From: Lachnoclostridium sp. UBA3320
GTDB lineage: Bacteria; Bacillota; Clostridia; Lachnospirales; Lachnospiraceae
Assembly: GCA_002361175.1 (NCBI GenBank)
Contig: DESG01000053.1
Span: forward strand, 1 to 23,591
Length of the DNA: 23,591 nucleotides
Reading direction: 5' to 3'
Below are positions 14,973-23,570 of the stretch, piece by piece; the stretch's first letter is position 1, and every line of letters begins with the position of its first letter. Both the position numbers and the translations under genes were made by a program. The notes beneath the pieces are model-generated. The model searched no databases and had not been told where the DNA came from. It saw only the letters and a list, made by a program, of their open reading frames with translations.

Positions 14973-15653
14973 CTATTCATTATTATCTGTAACTTTTACT
15001 GGTGTTATTACAATTTTGTCCGCCTCTACACCTGTTTTACGTCTGACAATATCTTCTACTTGCGCAATCTGTTTTTCTGTAAGTCCATTAGAATCCACTA
15101 CTACATCTGCATTTCCATCACTTATACTTACAATCGCATTTTCAAACCCTTTTGCCTGTAACATAAGTTCAGCGGCATTTTCTCTCTCAGAATTTTTTGT
15201 AATATTTGCAACTTGTTTTATTGCAGACTGTTTATCAGCAGAAGAAATTGACTTATTATTTACAATATTCATAAGAGTTTCTTTATTTTTAGCACGTGTC
15301 TGTTCTCTTGTAAGCTTTGCAGATGCAAAGTAATCTGCACCGATTGTATTAGAAACCATTACTGCTTCGCCTGGGCTCTCTTCTGATGCTACAACTTCTC
15401 CACTGTCTGCAACTATATAATCGTCATTTCCTTCGTCCTCTGCGGAAATATCAGTTTTAATATCTTCTTCATCTGCACTGTCAGATGTACTGTCTTGACC
15501 AGTTTTGTCGCTGTTTTCTATTGTTTCCTTGTTGCTTTTTTTAAGACCACTTGTGCTAATTTCCTGCCCAGTAAAATTTAAGTAACCTGCTACAACTATC
15601 ATTACTGCGAGTGCTGTAATAATAATTTGGTTTTTGTGAGATGCTTTTTTCAT
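14973..15653 (-). CDS. spoIIIAH: Stage III sporulation protein AH
   Basis: A 226-residue bitopic protein. A membrane span at about 10-26 is followed by an acidic Ser/Asp-rich linker (about 35-90) and a C-terminal ring-building domain (about 110-226) with YFASAKLTREQTRAKNKETL and VVDSNGLTEKQIAQVEDIV. In Bacillus, SpoIIIAH in the mother cell binds SpoIIQ from the forespore across the intermembrane space, forming a channel needed for late forespore gene expression and engulfment. It is the last gene of the spoIIIA cluster, 18 nt after spoIIIAG. Confidence 0.92.
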   Translation of the reverse strand: MKKASHKNQIIITALAVMIVVAGYLNFTGQEISTSGLKKSNKETIENSDKTGQDSTSDSADEEDIKTDISAEDEGNDDYIVADSGEVVASEESPGEAVMVSNTIGADYFASAKLTREQTRAKNKETLMNIVNNKSISSADKQSAIKQVANITKNSERENAAELMLQAKGFENAIVSISDGNADVVVDSNGLTEKQIAQVEDIVRRKTGVEADKIVITPVKVTDNNE

Positions 15654-15671
15654 TTCATTAATCCTTTCATT

Positions 15672-16307
15672 TTATTTTTCCATCTTCATTACTTTGATTT
15701 TATGAGGTTCGATTGAAAATAATGCCACTACAGCATCAATTATTTCACTATCTTTTTTACCAGTCCCTGCACCTTGCGCCACAACTACGACACCCTCTAT
15801 TTTGGGTGAATTTACTTGCACTATATATGGATACTCACTTCCATCTGATGAAATTACTACATTTTCACTTTTTAAACTGTATTCTTCCTTTCTTCTGCTG
15901 CCTCCATTTCTGTCATTTTCATCTGTACTATTTTGAGTATTGTCAGTATTTTGCAATGTCATACGCTCTTCTGAAGATGCAAGTGTAATCATTACCTTAA
16001 CATTACCTAATCCTTCAACCTCTCCTAATATTTCTTCAAGCTTTTTTTCCTCTTTTGTTGTGTACTCTGTCATCACTTCTAGCGCATCGGATTCGCTTAA
16101 AGGTCTAAAAGATGTTGTTTTACTTGTATCTACAGAAGAATATACGTTACTTTCATCAATACTATTTTTCTCGTTTCTATCAGCAATAGACGTAACTAAA
16201 AGTACGATTCCTGCAAGTATAATTATTATAATTCGAGAAATTCCTATTTTTTGTACTATCTCTCCTTTTTCTTTTAGTATCTTGTCAAAATTCTTATTTA
16301 CTCCCAT
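15672..16307 (-). CDS. spoIIIAG: Stage III sporulation protein AG
   Basis: A 211-residue protein with a cytoplasmic N-terminus, one membrane span (about 24-42) and an extracytoplasmic region with the SpoIIIAG ring-building motif (EKKLEEILGEVEGLGNVKVMITLASSEER). The conserved end is SPKIEGVVVVAQGAGTGKKDSEIIDAVVALFSIEPHKIKVMKM. In Bacillus it makes a large oligomeric ring in the SpoIIIA-SpoIIQ channel. A variable Asn/Asp-rich loop sits near residues 115-140. Its start overlaps the end of spoIIIAF by 10 nt. Confidence 0.93.
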   Translation of the reverse strand: MGVNKNFDKILKEKGEIVQKIGISRIIIIILAGIVLLVTSIADRNEKNSIDESNVYSSVDTSKTTSFRPLSESDALEVMTEYTTKEEKKLEEILGEVEGLGNVKVMITLASSEERMTLQNTDNTQNSTDENDRNGGSRRKEEYSLKSENVVISSDGSEYPYIVQVNSPKIEGVVVVAQGAGTGKKDSEIIDAVVALFSIEPHKIKVMKMEK

Positions 16308-16900
16308 ATCTTTACTGCTGCCTCCTTTATAAGAAAATAGCTGCTTATATCTTCTTTAAGATTCTTAACATCTTGTCCTGTTGCCCGTTTTTTCTTATTG
16401 TTGCCAGTTTGCCCTGTGCCATCTGACATAACATCTATTGTTTTTATATTAATTTCTTCTATACTATCTTCTCTGACACTTTTTGATTTGCTATTTTCAA
16501 GTCCTATATCAACTGATGCAAGCTTTATAGAATCACTGTTATTATCAAGAATAACTTCCAGATTTTTAATATCAATATTTCGCTCTTTTGCCATATTTCT
16601 AATCTGATTTTCTATATCTTTTTTACAACTTTCTCTTAAAATTTCCTCAAACTTTCCATCTGCTATATCAAGCTCATCATTTACACTTTCTAATTCAAAG
16701 TTAAAAACTGCTTTTTCAAGAAGTGCATACCAGTTATTATCACCTGACAAAAAATTTATTAATGGGCTTGCCATAAAAAGAATCATTATAAGCCCACTAA
16801 AAAATTTAAAATAAATTCTAAAACTGTCGTTATTTATAATTCCTTTCATTACAGTGGCAATTAGTACAAATATCAGTATACTTTTAATAAAATCTGCCAT
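16298..16900 (-). CDS. spoIIIAF: Stage III sporulation protein AF
   Basis: A 200-residue protein with two N-terminal hydrophobic segments (about 5-20 and 31-50, FFSGLIMILFMASPLINFL) and an extracytoplasmic domain (CKKDIENQIRNMAKERNIDI, VILDNNSDSIKLASVDI) of the ring-building type found in SpoIIIAF. It belongs to the mother-cell part of the feeding channel. It is 12 nt downstream of spoIIIAE and overlaps spoIIIAG. Identification rests on gene order, topology and length more than on unique motifs. Confidence 0.88.
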   Translation of the reverse strand: MADFIKSILIFVLIATVMKGIINNDSFRIYFKFFSGLIMILFMASPLINFLSGDNNWYALLEKAVFNFELESVNDELDIADGKFEEILRESCKKDIENQIRNMAKERNIDIKNLEVILDNNSDSIKLASVDIGLENSKSKSVREDSIEEINIKTIDVMSDGTGQTGNNKKKRATGQDVKNLKEDISSYFLIKEAAVKIWE

Positions 16901-16912
16901 ATACGCTCCTTT

Positions 16913-17965
16913 TTATGTTGTCATAGCACTAATTAATGCTATTGATATTACAAACATCATACAGCCAGTCCCTGTTGCATATACTTGCATTTTCATAGCA
17001 GATACTGCCGCATCTAGGCAACTTACAATCCTTTTATCTGATATAGGCTGTATAAGCGCTGAAATAACTTGATATACAACATTACTTATAAAAATCTTTA
17101 AAAGTGGTATTGCGCATATAAAAATTACAACAACTATCCCTGCAATACCTACTGCATTTTTAACAAGTTTTCCTGCACATAGAATAGTTCCTGCAGCACT
17201 GCTTATTGTATTGCCAATACCTGGGATAGAACTTCCCATCTTTACAATAATTGAATTTTTTGCCTCTGCTGCAACAGGCACTACAAGTCCTTGTACAACA
17301 TTTGCTCCCATAATTATGCCAAACATTGTTTTAAGCCCTGTACTTACTATATCTTTAATAAGGTTTGCAAGCCTTGAAAACATATCTTCCTCTGAAATCT
17401 GACTTGCAATCCTAAGAAAAAAATAAAATTCTATTGCAGGCAGAGCAAACTTTACAATAACATAGCTTGTCACATTCATCATAATAAGCGTAAATTCATA
17501 GAAAACACTTCCTGCAATGCTGCCATATGTAAATGTAATACATGTAAAATAGGATATCGAAAATATTTTTATAAAATCAAATACCTTTTGCAGCGTTTCT
17601 GAAGCGACAAGACTTATCTGTGTAAATGAAATTGCAAGAACTGAAAAAAACAGCATATAAACCATATAAAATGCTGTTTCTGCAACCTTTTTGCCCTGTA
17701 AAAGCTTGGAAAAATTAGCAATAACTGCACCCATAACAGCTATAATAACAAGATAGATATATATATTTTTCTCTTGAACTATATTGTCACGTATACCATT
17801 TAAAATAAATTTAAAAACTTCTTCAAAAGAAAAAGGGTTCTGTCCATTTACTATACTGCCTACATAATTTGAAAAGTCAAATGAATGTCCACCAAGTGTC
17901 TCATCCATAATTTTTTGTATATCACCACCCGATATCTCCTGCATAATGCTTTCAGTAATATCCAT
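16913..17965 (-). CDS. spoIIIAE: Stage III sporulation protein AE
   Basis: A polytopic protein of about 350 residues with many hydrophobic spans and typical SpoIIIAE segments: YLVIIAVMGAVIANFS, ISYFTCITFTYGSIAGSVFYEF, GLKTMFGIIMGANVVQGLVVP and SIPGIGNTISSAAGTILCAGKLVKNAVGI. It probably acts as a transporter-like component of the SpoIIIA channel. It is shorter than the Bacillus protein (near 400) and shows no obvious N-terminal signal peptide. I choose ATG 17965, preceded by GGTGAT, over ATG 17977, which directly abuts its only purine site. Confidence 0.92.
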   Translation of the reverse strand: MDITESIMQEISGGDIQKIMDETLGGHSFDFSNYVGSIVNGQNPFSFEEVFKFILNGIRDNIVQEKNIYIYLVIIAVMGAVIANFSKLLQGKKVAETAFYMVYMLFFSVLAISFTQISLVASETLQKVFDFIKIFSISYFTCITFTYGSIAGSVFYEFTLIMMNVTSYVIVKFALPAIEFYFFLRIASQISEEDMFSRLANLIKDIVSTGLKTMFGIIMGANVVQGLVVPVAAEAKNSIIVKMGSSIPGIGNTISSAAGTILCAGKLVKNAVGIAGIVVVIFICAIPLLKIFISNVVYQVISALIQPISDKRIVSCLDAAVSAMKMQVYATGTGCMMFVISIALISAMTT

Positions 17966-17986
17966 ATTTATCACCATTCCTGTCAG

Positions 17987-18364
17987 TTATAACATTTCTG
18001 ATATTGTCTGCAACAATGATTTTATAACTGGCATACTTACAGCCATAATCATTATTTTGCCAAAAAATTCAATCTGGTTGCCAACTGCGCCAAATCCTGC
18101 ATCTTTGCACAAATTTGATGAAAACTCTGCCACATATGTAATCCCTACCATTTTAAGCAATATGCCTATATATATAGAATTACTCCCAAGATATTCCTCT
18201 GTCATACGTATCACACTTATTACGTCATCAGCCTTTGACAGGGCAAGTCCAAGTATAAGGAGACTTGCAGCCAGTATAATTAACATTGCAAATTCCTGTT
18301 TATCTTTTTTTACAGTCATCGCCAAAAAGACTGCAATTATCCCTATAACAGCAACTTTTACCAT
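17987..18364 (-). CDS. spoIIIAD: Stage III sporulation protein AD
   Basis: A 125-residue integral membrane protein with three to four hydrophobic segments. It carries the SpoIIIAD-type signature FSSNLCKDAGFGAVGNQIEFFGK and a C-terminal span ending KSLLQTISEML. Together with SpoIIIAC and SpoIIIAE it is thought to form the membrane core of the SpoIIIA complex. It lies 11 nt after spoIIIAC. Confidence 0.93.
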   Translation of the reverse strand: MVKVAVIGIIAVFLAMTVKKDKQEFAMLIILAASLLILGLALSKADDVISVIRMTEEYLGSNSIYIGILLKMVGITYVAEFSSNLCKDAGFGAVGNQIEFFGKIMIMAVSMPVIKSLLQTISEML

Positions 18365-18375
18365 AATAAATCACC

Positions 18376-18573
18376 TTATCCCATTGAAAATAATCTCTGT
18401 ATCGTTTCAAATAATTCTTCTATATATGGCACTACCCACATAAGAACAAGGATAAGACCAGCAAGGCTTACTAGAAACGCCTGTTCATCCCTGCCTGAAT
18501 GTTTAAGAACCTGTCCAAGCACTGACACAAGTATTCCTACAGCAGCAATTCTAAAAATAAGATTGATTGTCAT
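18376..18573 (-). CDS. spoIIIAC: Stage III sporulation protein AC
   Basis: A 65-residue protein with two membrane spans (about 4-20 and 33-50) separated by the conserved loop KHSGRDEQAFL. Size and motif match SpoIIIAC, a small membrane subunit of the mother-cell channel. It sits 22 nt after spoIIIAB. Confidence 0.93.
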   Translation of the reverse strand: MTINLIFRIAAVGILVSVLGQVLKHSGRDEQAFLVSLAGLILVLMWVVPYIEELFETIQRLFSMG

Positions 18574-18595
18574 ATTCTTCCTCCTGCTAATTCTG

Positions 18596-19111
18596 CTAAA
18601 TAAGCAAAATGCTAATAAATATTCCTGCTGCCGCCCCTACGGCATGACACACCCTTGCCCTGTCTTTATATTCGCTTCTTGCAGTTTCTATAATATTACT
18701 AATTCTGTTTTTAAATATCTCTAGCGTATGAAGTTGGCTCTGCCTGTCCAAATTTCCTGTGTTTTTGCCCACTTCTTTAAGAAACAGCCTGTCTTCATAT
18801 AAAAGATACTTAACCCAACTGCTGCCATCAAGTTCACTAACCCATATACTGTATAAATCATAACCATCTTTTTCTGAAAGTTTACTGCACATGCCAAGCC
18901 AGAAGTCGCTGCAATATTTGCCTCTAAGCGACAGACTAGAAAAAATCTCTGTTATATCAAGAGCCGCATACTCCACCTCTCCATAAATAAATTGAAGTGC
19001 CTGCTCTAATTCTTCTAAAATATGTATTCTTATAAGACTTTTGTCAGCAAAATAATGACCTGCAAGCACACTACCCGAAACTGTAAAAAGCACTCCTATA
19101 AACTTAATCAT
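18596..19111 (-). CDS. spoIIIAB: Stage III sporulation protein AB
   Basis: A 171-residue protein with hydrophobic spans at both ends (about 1-20 and 155-171) around a helical domain containing LEELEQALQFIYGEVEYAALDITEIF. This resembles SpoIIIAB and the type II secretion GspF-like fold proposed for it. It may anchor the SpoIIIAA ATPase to the membrane channel. Its ATG overlaps the spoIIIAA stop by 4 nt, coupling the two. Confidence 0.92.
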   Translation of the reverse strand: MIKFIGVLFTVSGSVLAGHYFADKSLIRIHILEELEQALQFIYGEVEYAALDITEIFSSLSLRGKYCSDFWLGMCSKLSEKDGYDLYSIWVSELDGSSWVKYLLYEDRLFLKEVGKNTGNLDRQSQLHTLEIFKNRISNIIETARSEYKDRARVCHAVGAAAGIFISILLI

Positions 19112-20082
19112 GCACTTCTCACCTCATTACTTATACCATTTTGGTATATCACAGACCCCCTTTCATCAAATATTTGACTTATTTTTCCTATCTTTCCAGC
19201 CTCCAACAAAACATATCTTTTAAAGGCATAACCTTTTACAAGATTTCCAAGAACAGGTTTATTTCTTATATCATCTATGTTTATGCCATGCACTGTAGCT
19301 ATTACACCTATACCACAATTAATAACATAATCAACAGCACTTGCATCTTTATTAGAGCCAATCTCATCTACTGCAATTATATCGGGAGCCATTGAACGCA
19401 CAAGCATCATCATTCCTTCCGCTTTTGGACAACCATCAAGTACATCTGCACGACAGCCAAGTTCATTTTGCGGATATCCTTTATAACATGCTCCAAGTTC
19501 AGAGCGTTCATCAACAACACCCACAGTAAATCCACGATTGTGTTCATCTCCATCAGATAATGCACGTATTATATCTCTTAACAAAGTAGTTTTGCCACAC
19601 CTTGGAGGTGATATAAGCAATGTGTTGTATATACCATCTCTATGCCTTATATACGGCATAATAATTTTACTACAGCCTATTGCCTGATGCGCAACTCTAA
19701 TATTTAAAAAAGATATATTACTCATATTTTTAACTCTCCCATTTTCCCACAATATTTTTCCTGCCACTCCTATTCTGTGTCCTCCTTGTACAGTTATATA
19801 CCCTTGTCTTAGCTCTTCCTCAAATGCATAGCGTGAGTAACTACTTATATAGTCCATAGCTTCTCTTAAATCACTGACAGAAGTGTGGTATGCTTTTTCT
19901 ATATTATGCGTAAGCCCACCATTTATGCCTAAAAAATATTCACCTCCACCATACACGATTATAAGTGGTTTGCCAGCTCTTAAACGTATCTCCTGCACAT
20001 CAGACAGGCTTTTAAAAGCCTCTTTAAATTTTTTCCTGACTGTAACAGGCAGAACTTGTAAAACTTGTTTCATATTGTCCAT
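19108..20082 (-). CDS. spoIIIAA: Stage III sporulation protein AA (secretion-type ATPase)
   Basis: A 324-residue AAA-like ATPase. The Walker A is SPPRCGKTTL (158-167), followed by VVDERSELG, the Walker B DIIAVDEIG (234-242) and ATVHG (262-266). This is the organisation of GspE/type II secretion-related ATPases, and SpoIIIAA is thought to power or assemble the mother-cell-to-forespore channel. It is the first gene of the spoIIIA cluster. The start at 20082 has GGAG 7 nt upstream. Expression in Bacillus depends on sigma-E. Confidence 0.95.
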   Translation of the reverse strand: MDNMKQVLQVLPVTVRKKFKEAFKSLSDVQEIRLRAGKPLIIVYGGGEYFLGINGGLTHNIEKAYHTSVSDLREAMDYISSYSRYAFEEELRQGYITVQGGHRIGVAGKILWENGRVKNMSNISFLNIRVAHQAIGCSKIIMPYIRHRDGIYNTLLISPPRCGKTTLLRDIIRALSDGDEHNRGFTVGVVDERSELGACYKGYPQNELGCRADVLDGCPKAEGMMMLVRSMAPDIIAVDEIGSNKDASAVDYVINCGIGVIATVHGINIDDIRNKPVLGNLVKGYAFKRYVLLEAGKIGKISQIFDERGSVIYQNGISNEVRSA

Positions 20083-20131
20083 AATTGCTCTCCATCCTGT
20101 GCTTGTCTTTACTGATATTTTTCCTTTACAA

Positions 20132-20160
20132 AATGTATATGAAAAAAAGGCAGCTTTTAT
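20132..20160 (-). promoter_or_regulatory. Possible sigma-E-type promoter of the spoIIIA operon
   Basis: Minus strand ATAAAAG (20160-20154), 14-nt spacer, TATACATT (20139-20132), about 50 nt before spoIIIAA. The -10 resembles CATACA-T of sigma-E promoters with the first C changed, and the spacer is right, but the -35 is weak. The call leans on the expected regulation of spoIIIA. Confidence 0.3.
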
Positions 20161-20222
20161 CCTTAATTTTGAATATATTTTTCTATTTTTTTACAAGGGT
20201 GTGAAAGTCTAAAGATTGTGGA

Positions 20223-20396
20223 CTGGCAATTCCAAAGTGTTCCATGGACGGCACGTTCCCACTTGGACGAATCACGCAATGGATGCGTAAAGCCCTTATG
20301 CTTCAAAGAAAAACCTCTTTGAAGCATTTAATACAGGGCTTAAGCACCAGCGGATTCGTACAGCCGTCCATTGGAAGCACATTTGGAATTTGCCAG
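20223..20396. repeat. 174-bp inverted-terminus element with branched fold (MITE-like or ncRNA)
   Basis: The ends are CTGGCAATTCCAAA (20223-20236) and TTTGGAATTTGCCAG (to 20396), complementary with one bulge. Nested inside are: 20241-20252 with 20363-20375 (12 bp, one bulge), 20267-20273 with 20353-20359 (7 bp), hairpin 20274-20278/20284-20288 (5 bp), 20290-20296 with 20335-20341 (7 bp), and hairpin 20298-20309/20316-20327 (12 perfect bp). No ORF of note lies inside. It shares an exact 18-nt end with 8095-8112. It fills most of the spoIIIAA-mcrB gap. Confidence 0.7.
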
Positions 20397-20497
20397 CTAT
20401 CTACTATTTGGCAGTTAAAGTTCTTAATTAAATTACATTGTGTTCAAGCGTTACATTATTCTCAAGTAACTTTTATATGGTGTTTTTCTATAAGACA

Positions 20498-20506
20498 TGG
20501 TATAAT
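20498..20506 (+). promoter_or_regulatory. Extended -10 promoter of the McrB-like operon
   Basis: TGG-TATAAT (20498-20506) is a perfect -10 with the TG extension. No good -35 is seen 16-18 nt upstream. It lies 45 nt before ATG 20551, which has GGGAGG 6 nt upstream. Confidence 0.5.
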
Positions 20507-20550
20507 TTATCTATGGAAAAATTTAACTTGAAAACAATGGGAGGTAATAC

Positions 20551-22179
20551 ATGGATAAAATAACATATGATAATTATAAGATACTACCAAGTAAAGATAA
20601 ATTACAATATATTATAGATGCTTTAGAAAAAGAGGGATTTGTTCTTTCTGATAGTGATATTGCCAGATATGATGGCGAGATTGCGTTTGATGAATGGGTT
20701 TCTGACAAAGTAAAAGCAATGATTGAAGAGAAGTATAAAACATTTCTTTTTGAAAAATACAAAACATTTCTTCATAATAAAATGAAACAACAGGAACAAG
20801 AATTTTATAGTCTTGAGGAAAAGAAAGATGGTCTTGAGAAAGAGAAAGAGCGTCTTATTGGGAACGTTGAATTATGGGAAAATATAGAAAAAGAAAAAAA
20901 TAAAGAACTTGAATCATTGCAGATAGAACTTGAATCATTACAGGAAAGAAAGCAAAAAGAACAAAGAGAGCTTAATTCACTACAAAAAGAAAAAGAAGAA
21001 ATTGAGTATTATAAAAAGTTAGGAATTATTTCAAATAATATAGAATTGCTTGAAAATAAGACCAAGTATTGTAATGGATTTAAACAGCTTGTAGAAGATG
21101 TTTGGGAGTATCTTTGTCAGAAAAAAAATCTGTATTATGAAAAATTTACAGTAAGGTATTTTATGAATGCTTTAAGAACACAACAGCTTACTATCTTATG
21201 GGGAAGACCAGGAACTGGTAAAACAAGTCTGCCTCGTGCAGTTGCAGAAGCTATTCAAGCAGAATGTGTATGTGTGCAAGTACAATCTAATTGGACTGAC
21301 AATCAGGATCTTCTGGGTTTTTATAATATTGTAGATAAGCGATATGTTTCTACACAGTTTCTAGATGCTTTGGTAGATGCTTCAAATCATCCAGAACAAA
21401 TGTATATTATTCTTTTGGATGAAATGAATTTATCAAATGTAGAATATTATTTTTCTGAAATGCTAAATGTATTTACTTGGGATAAACCATATACGCTGCA
21501 TCTATATTCCAAGAGATTAATGGAAAGCGCAAACAAAGATTTAAAAGAGGCTAAGACCCAAGAAGAACAAGAAAAAGAAGTTTCTAAGCTGGCAGCGATA
21601 TTAGAAAATATGTGTATATATCCACCTGAATTTACTATTCCTAAAAATGTAAGATTTGTTGGAACTTTAAATACAGATGCAACTACGAAAACAATTAGTC
21701 CAAAAGTGATTGATAGAAGTTGTCTTATAGAATTACAAACTATTTTAGATGTTTCAGATGAGAAAAAAGAAGAATCTTTGCCAAAAGAACTTGCTCTTGA
21801 TGGTGATAAAGTAGTAGTGAAAGCTGATAAGTTTGAAATTAAAAAGTCATCAGATGCAAATAAAGAGTTTAAACAAATAATCCAGCAAATAAGGAAAACT
21901 TTAAGCAAGGCAGATATATCTGTGTCTAATCGTATAGATTTATATATTGATCAGTGGACAGGCTGGAATGACGACAGTTGCGTAGAACTTGATGAAATTG
22001 TTCTTGAAAAAATTCTTCCACTTATAGATATAGAGGATAGTCAAGAGAACAGAAATGTAATAAAGGAGTTGAAAGAAGAAATCCTTGAAGTACATAATTG
22101 CACAAACTCTCTTATTAAAATTGAAAAAATGGAAAAACAGATAAATCACAACAATAGGATTTTATATTGGGAGAATTGA
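20551..22179 (+). CDS. McrB-type AAA+ NTPase with N-terminal coiled coil
   Basis: A 542-residue protein. A short N-terminal domain (1-55) leads to a long charged coiled coil (about 60-165) containing an eight-residue tandem repeat (EKYKTFLF/EKYKTFLH) and ELESLQ repeats. The McrB-like AAA+ core has Walker A GRPGTGKT (218-225), SNWTDNQDLLG (246-256), Walker B IILLDEMN (286-293), the sensor-like GTLNTD (371-376) and SPKVIDRS (383-390) with a probable arginine finger. McrB proteins hydrolyse GTP and drive a McrC-type nuclease on modified or foreign nucleic acid. No DUF3578-like methylated-DNA-binding domain is evident. Together with the next gene it suggests type IV restriction or a CoCoNuT-like coiled-coil system. 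Function is inferred from family and context. Confidence 0.78.
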   Translation: MDKITYDNYKILPSKDKLQYIIDALEKEGFVLSDSDIARYDGEIAFDEWVSDKVKAMIEEKYKTFLFEKYKTFLHNKMKQQEQEFYSLEEKKDGLEKEKERLIGNVELWENIEKEKNKELESLQIELESLQERKQKEQRELNSLQKEKEEIEYYKKLGIISNNIELLENKTKYCNGFKQLVEDVWEYLCQKKNLYYEKFTVRYFMNALRTQQLTILWGRPGTGKTSLPRAVAEAIQAECVCVQVQSNWTDNQDLLGFYNIVDKRYVSTQFLDALVDASNHPEQMYIILLDEMNLSNVEYYFSEMLNVFTWDKPYTLHLYSKRLMESANKDLKEAKTQEEQEKEVSKLAAILENMCIYPPEFTIPKNVRFVGTLNTDATTKTISPKVIDRSCLIELQTILDVSDEKKEESLPKELALDGDKVVVKADKFEIKKSSDANKEFKQIIQQIRKTLSKADISVSNRIDLYIDQWTGWNDDSCVELDEIVLEKILPLIDIEDSQENRNVIKELKEEILEVHNCTNSLIKIEKMEKQINHNNRILYWEN

Positions 22180-22181
22180 CA

Positions 22182-23570
22182 ATGATAGAAAAAGATATAG
22201 AGGTTGTACTTGTATATGAGGACTATGAAAAAGATGATATATTAGAAGTATCTGTTTCTGATTATCCCATATTTGTGAAAATCGGTCAATGGTCAGAAGG
22301 CAAGGAACTTATAATTCAACCACACTTAAGGGCCAAAGTAAATGAAAAATATGAAAATGTTGATATTGCTATTAAAGTAACACAGAATTTATCTAGAACA
22401 ATAAAAAATATTAAAACCCTACCTTCAGGATATGATTATCGACCTAAAAATCATAATGATTACATATACTATCTTCCACCTAGGAAGCAAGAGAGAAACA
22501 AATTTAATAATATGCTTCAGGACACGATTACAGGACACTACACTACGATTGGAAAAGAAACAATAAAAATTATATTTGATGATGGTCATAGTGAATCGAT
22601 GACATTGATTTCAAAATTTTTGGATGACGAAAAAAATTTTTATGAAGAACTAATCGTTGATTTAATATCAATGCAACAACAGCTCTGTGTTGACAATTCA
22701 AGTTCTATGTCTATGGCTATAAAGTGGTCAGATAATTTGTACCAAGAGACAGAACATATAATAAAAGAATTTTGCGATACATTCTGGATTGTAAAAGAAA
22801 ATGCCAAGCCTGAACTAAAACCACTGCGTGATAAAAAATCTTTTTATAAAATAAAGAAAATATCTTCTCAGGCTTTGATTGAACATGAAATTTTTCATAA
22901 AAATAAGGTAACTTCAATTTCATATAAAGAAGATTTTGATACATTTGAGCATCGTGTAATAAAAACCCATCTCAAACAATTAAAAAGTATAATCAAAGTT
23001 CGTCAAAATATGGAAAGTTTGGTATTAGAAAATGAAAAATCAAGATTAGAAGACAGTTTAGGTTTTAGTGAGGCAGAATTAAAGAAAAAAATTAAAGAAC
23101 TTAACTCTAAACTTGAAGATAAAAAACAAAATCTGAAAAATAAATTAGATAGAAATGATAATGCTGATAAATTAAACTTATCAATGGTATATGTCCAATT
23201 TAAAATAATAGATGTGCGTCCAGATACGAATGGCTGCATTATTAGCTGTAATGCCGCAAAGGGAAAAATTCAAATAAAATCAATAGATGCGAAGAATTGT
23301 AATTATAAAGTAAAACTCCCAAATGAAAAATGGTCAGAGTGTTGGAAAGAATATAAATCAAATGCTGCATTAGCTAAAAAAACAAGATATATAAATATAT
23401 CAGCGGACTGTACACGTACTGCTGCTATAATTTATTATTATTTATCTTCAAAAAATTGTATAATTAAAAAAAATGATATTGTTGGTATTTGTGGAAATGT
23501 TATATCGGATTATGATAAAGGCATTAATGAAAAAAATATTCCCTTTTTGATTTTATTTTTAGAGATATAA
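22182..23570 (+). CDS. DUF2357/McrC-like partner of the McrB-type NTPase
   Basis: A 462-residue protein starting 2 nt after the McrB-like stop. I choose ATG 22182 because GGGAG (22169-22173) is 8 nt upstream; an in-frame TTG at 22167 is less likely. The N-terminal half is beta-rich, and the middle segment ALIEHEIFHKN...DTFEHRVIKTHLKQL resembles the conserved region of DUF2357 proteins, which accompany McrB-like NTPases. A coiled coil follows (about 280-340, SRLEDSLGFSEAELKKKIKELN...). The last 120 residues (from FKIIDVRPDTN to FLEI) are unassigned. I see no PD-(D/E)xK nuclease motif, which many DUF2357 proteins carry C-terminally. A nuclease may be encoded downstream of the window or be missing. 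Confidence 0.5.
   Translation: MIEKDIEVVLVYEDYEKDDILEVSVSDYPIFVKIGQWSEGKELIIQPHLRAKVNEKYENVDIAIKVTQNLSRTIKNIKTLPSGYDYRPKNHNDYIYYLPPRKQERNKFNNMLQDTITGHYTTIGKETIKIIFDDGHSESMTLISKFLDDEKNFYEELIVDLISMQQQLCVDNSSSMSMAIKWSDNLYQETEHIIKEFCDTFWIVKENAKPELKPLRDKKSFYKIKKISSQALIEHEIFHKNKVTSISYKEDFDTFEHRVIKTHLKQLKSIIKVRQNMESLVLENEKSRLEDSLGFSEAELKKKIKELNSKLEDKKQNLKNKLDRNDNADKLNLSMVYVQFKIIDVRPDTNGCIISCNAAKGKIQIKSIDAKNCNYKVKLPNEKWSECWKEYKSNAALAKKTRYINISADCTRTAAIIYYYLSSKNCIIKKNDIVGICGNVISDYDKGINEKNIPFLILFLEI

Noticed and set aside
14484..15161. 225-residue plus-strand ORF opposite asp23 and spoIIIAH
   Set aside because: It is antisense to well-supported genes, hydrophobic and low in complexity, without a ribosome binding site, and reflects the codon composition of the true strand.
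20244..20531. 95-residue ORF across the 174-bp element
   Set aside because: It crosses the inverted-repeat stems and the mcrB promoter region and shows no protein-like features. The structure explains this sequence better.
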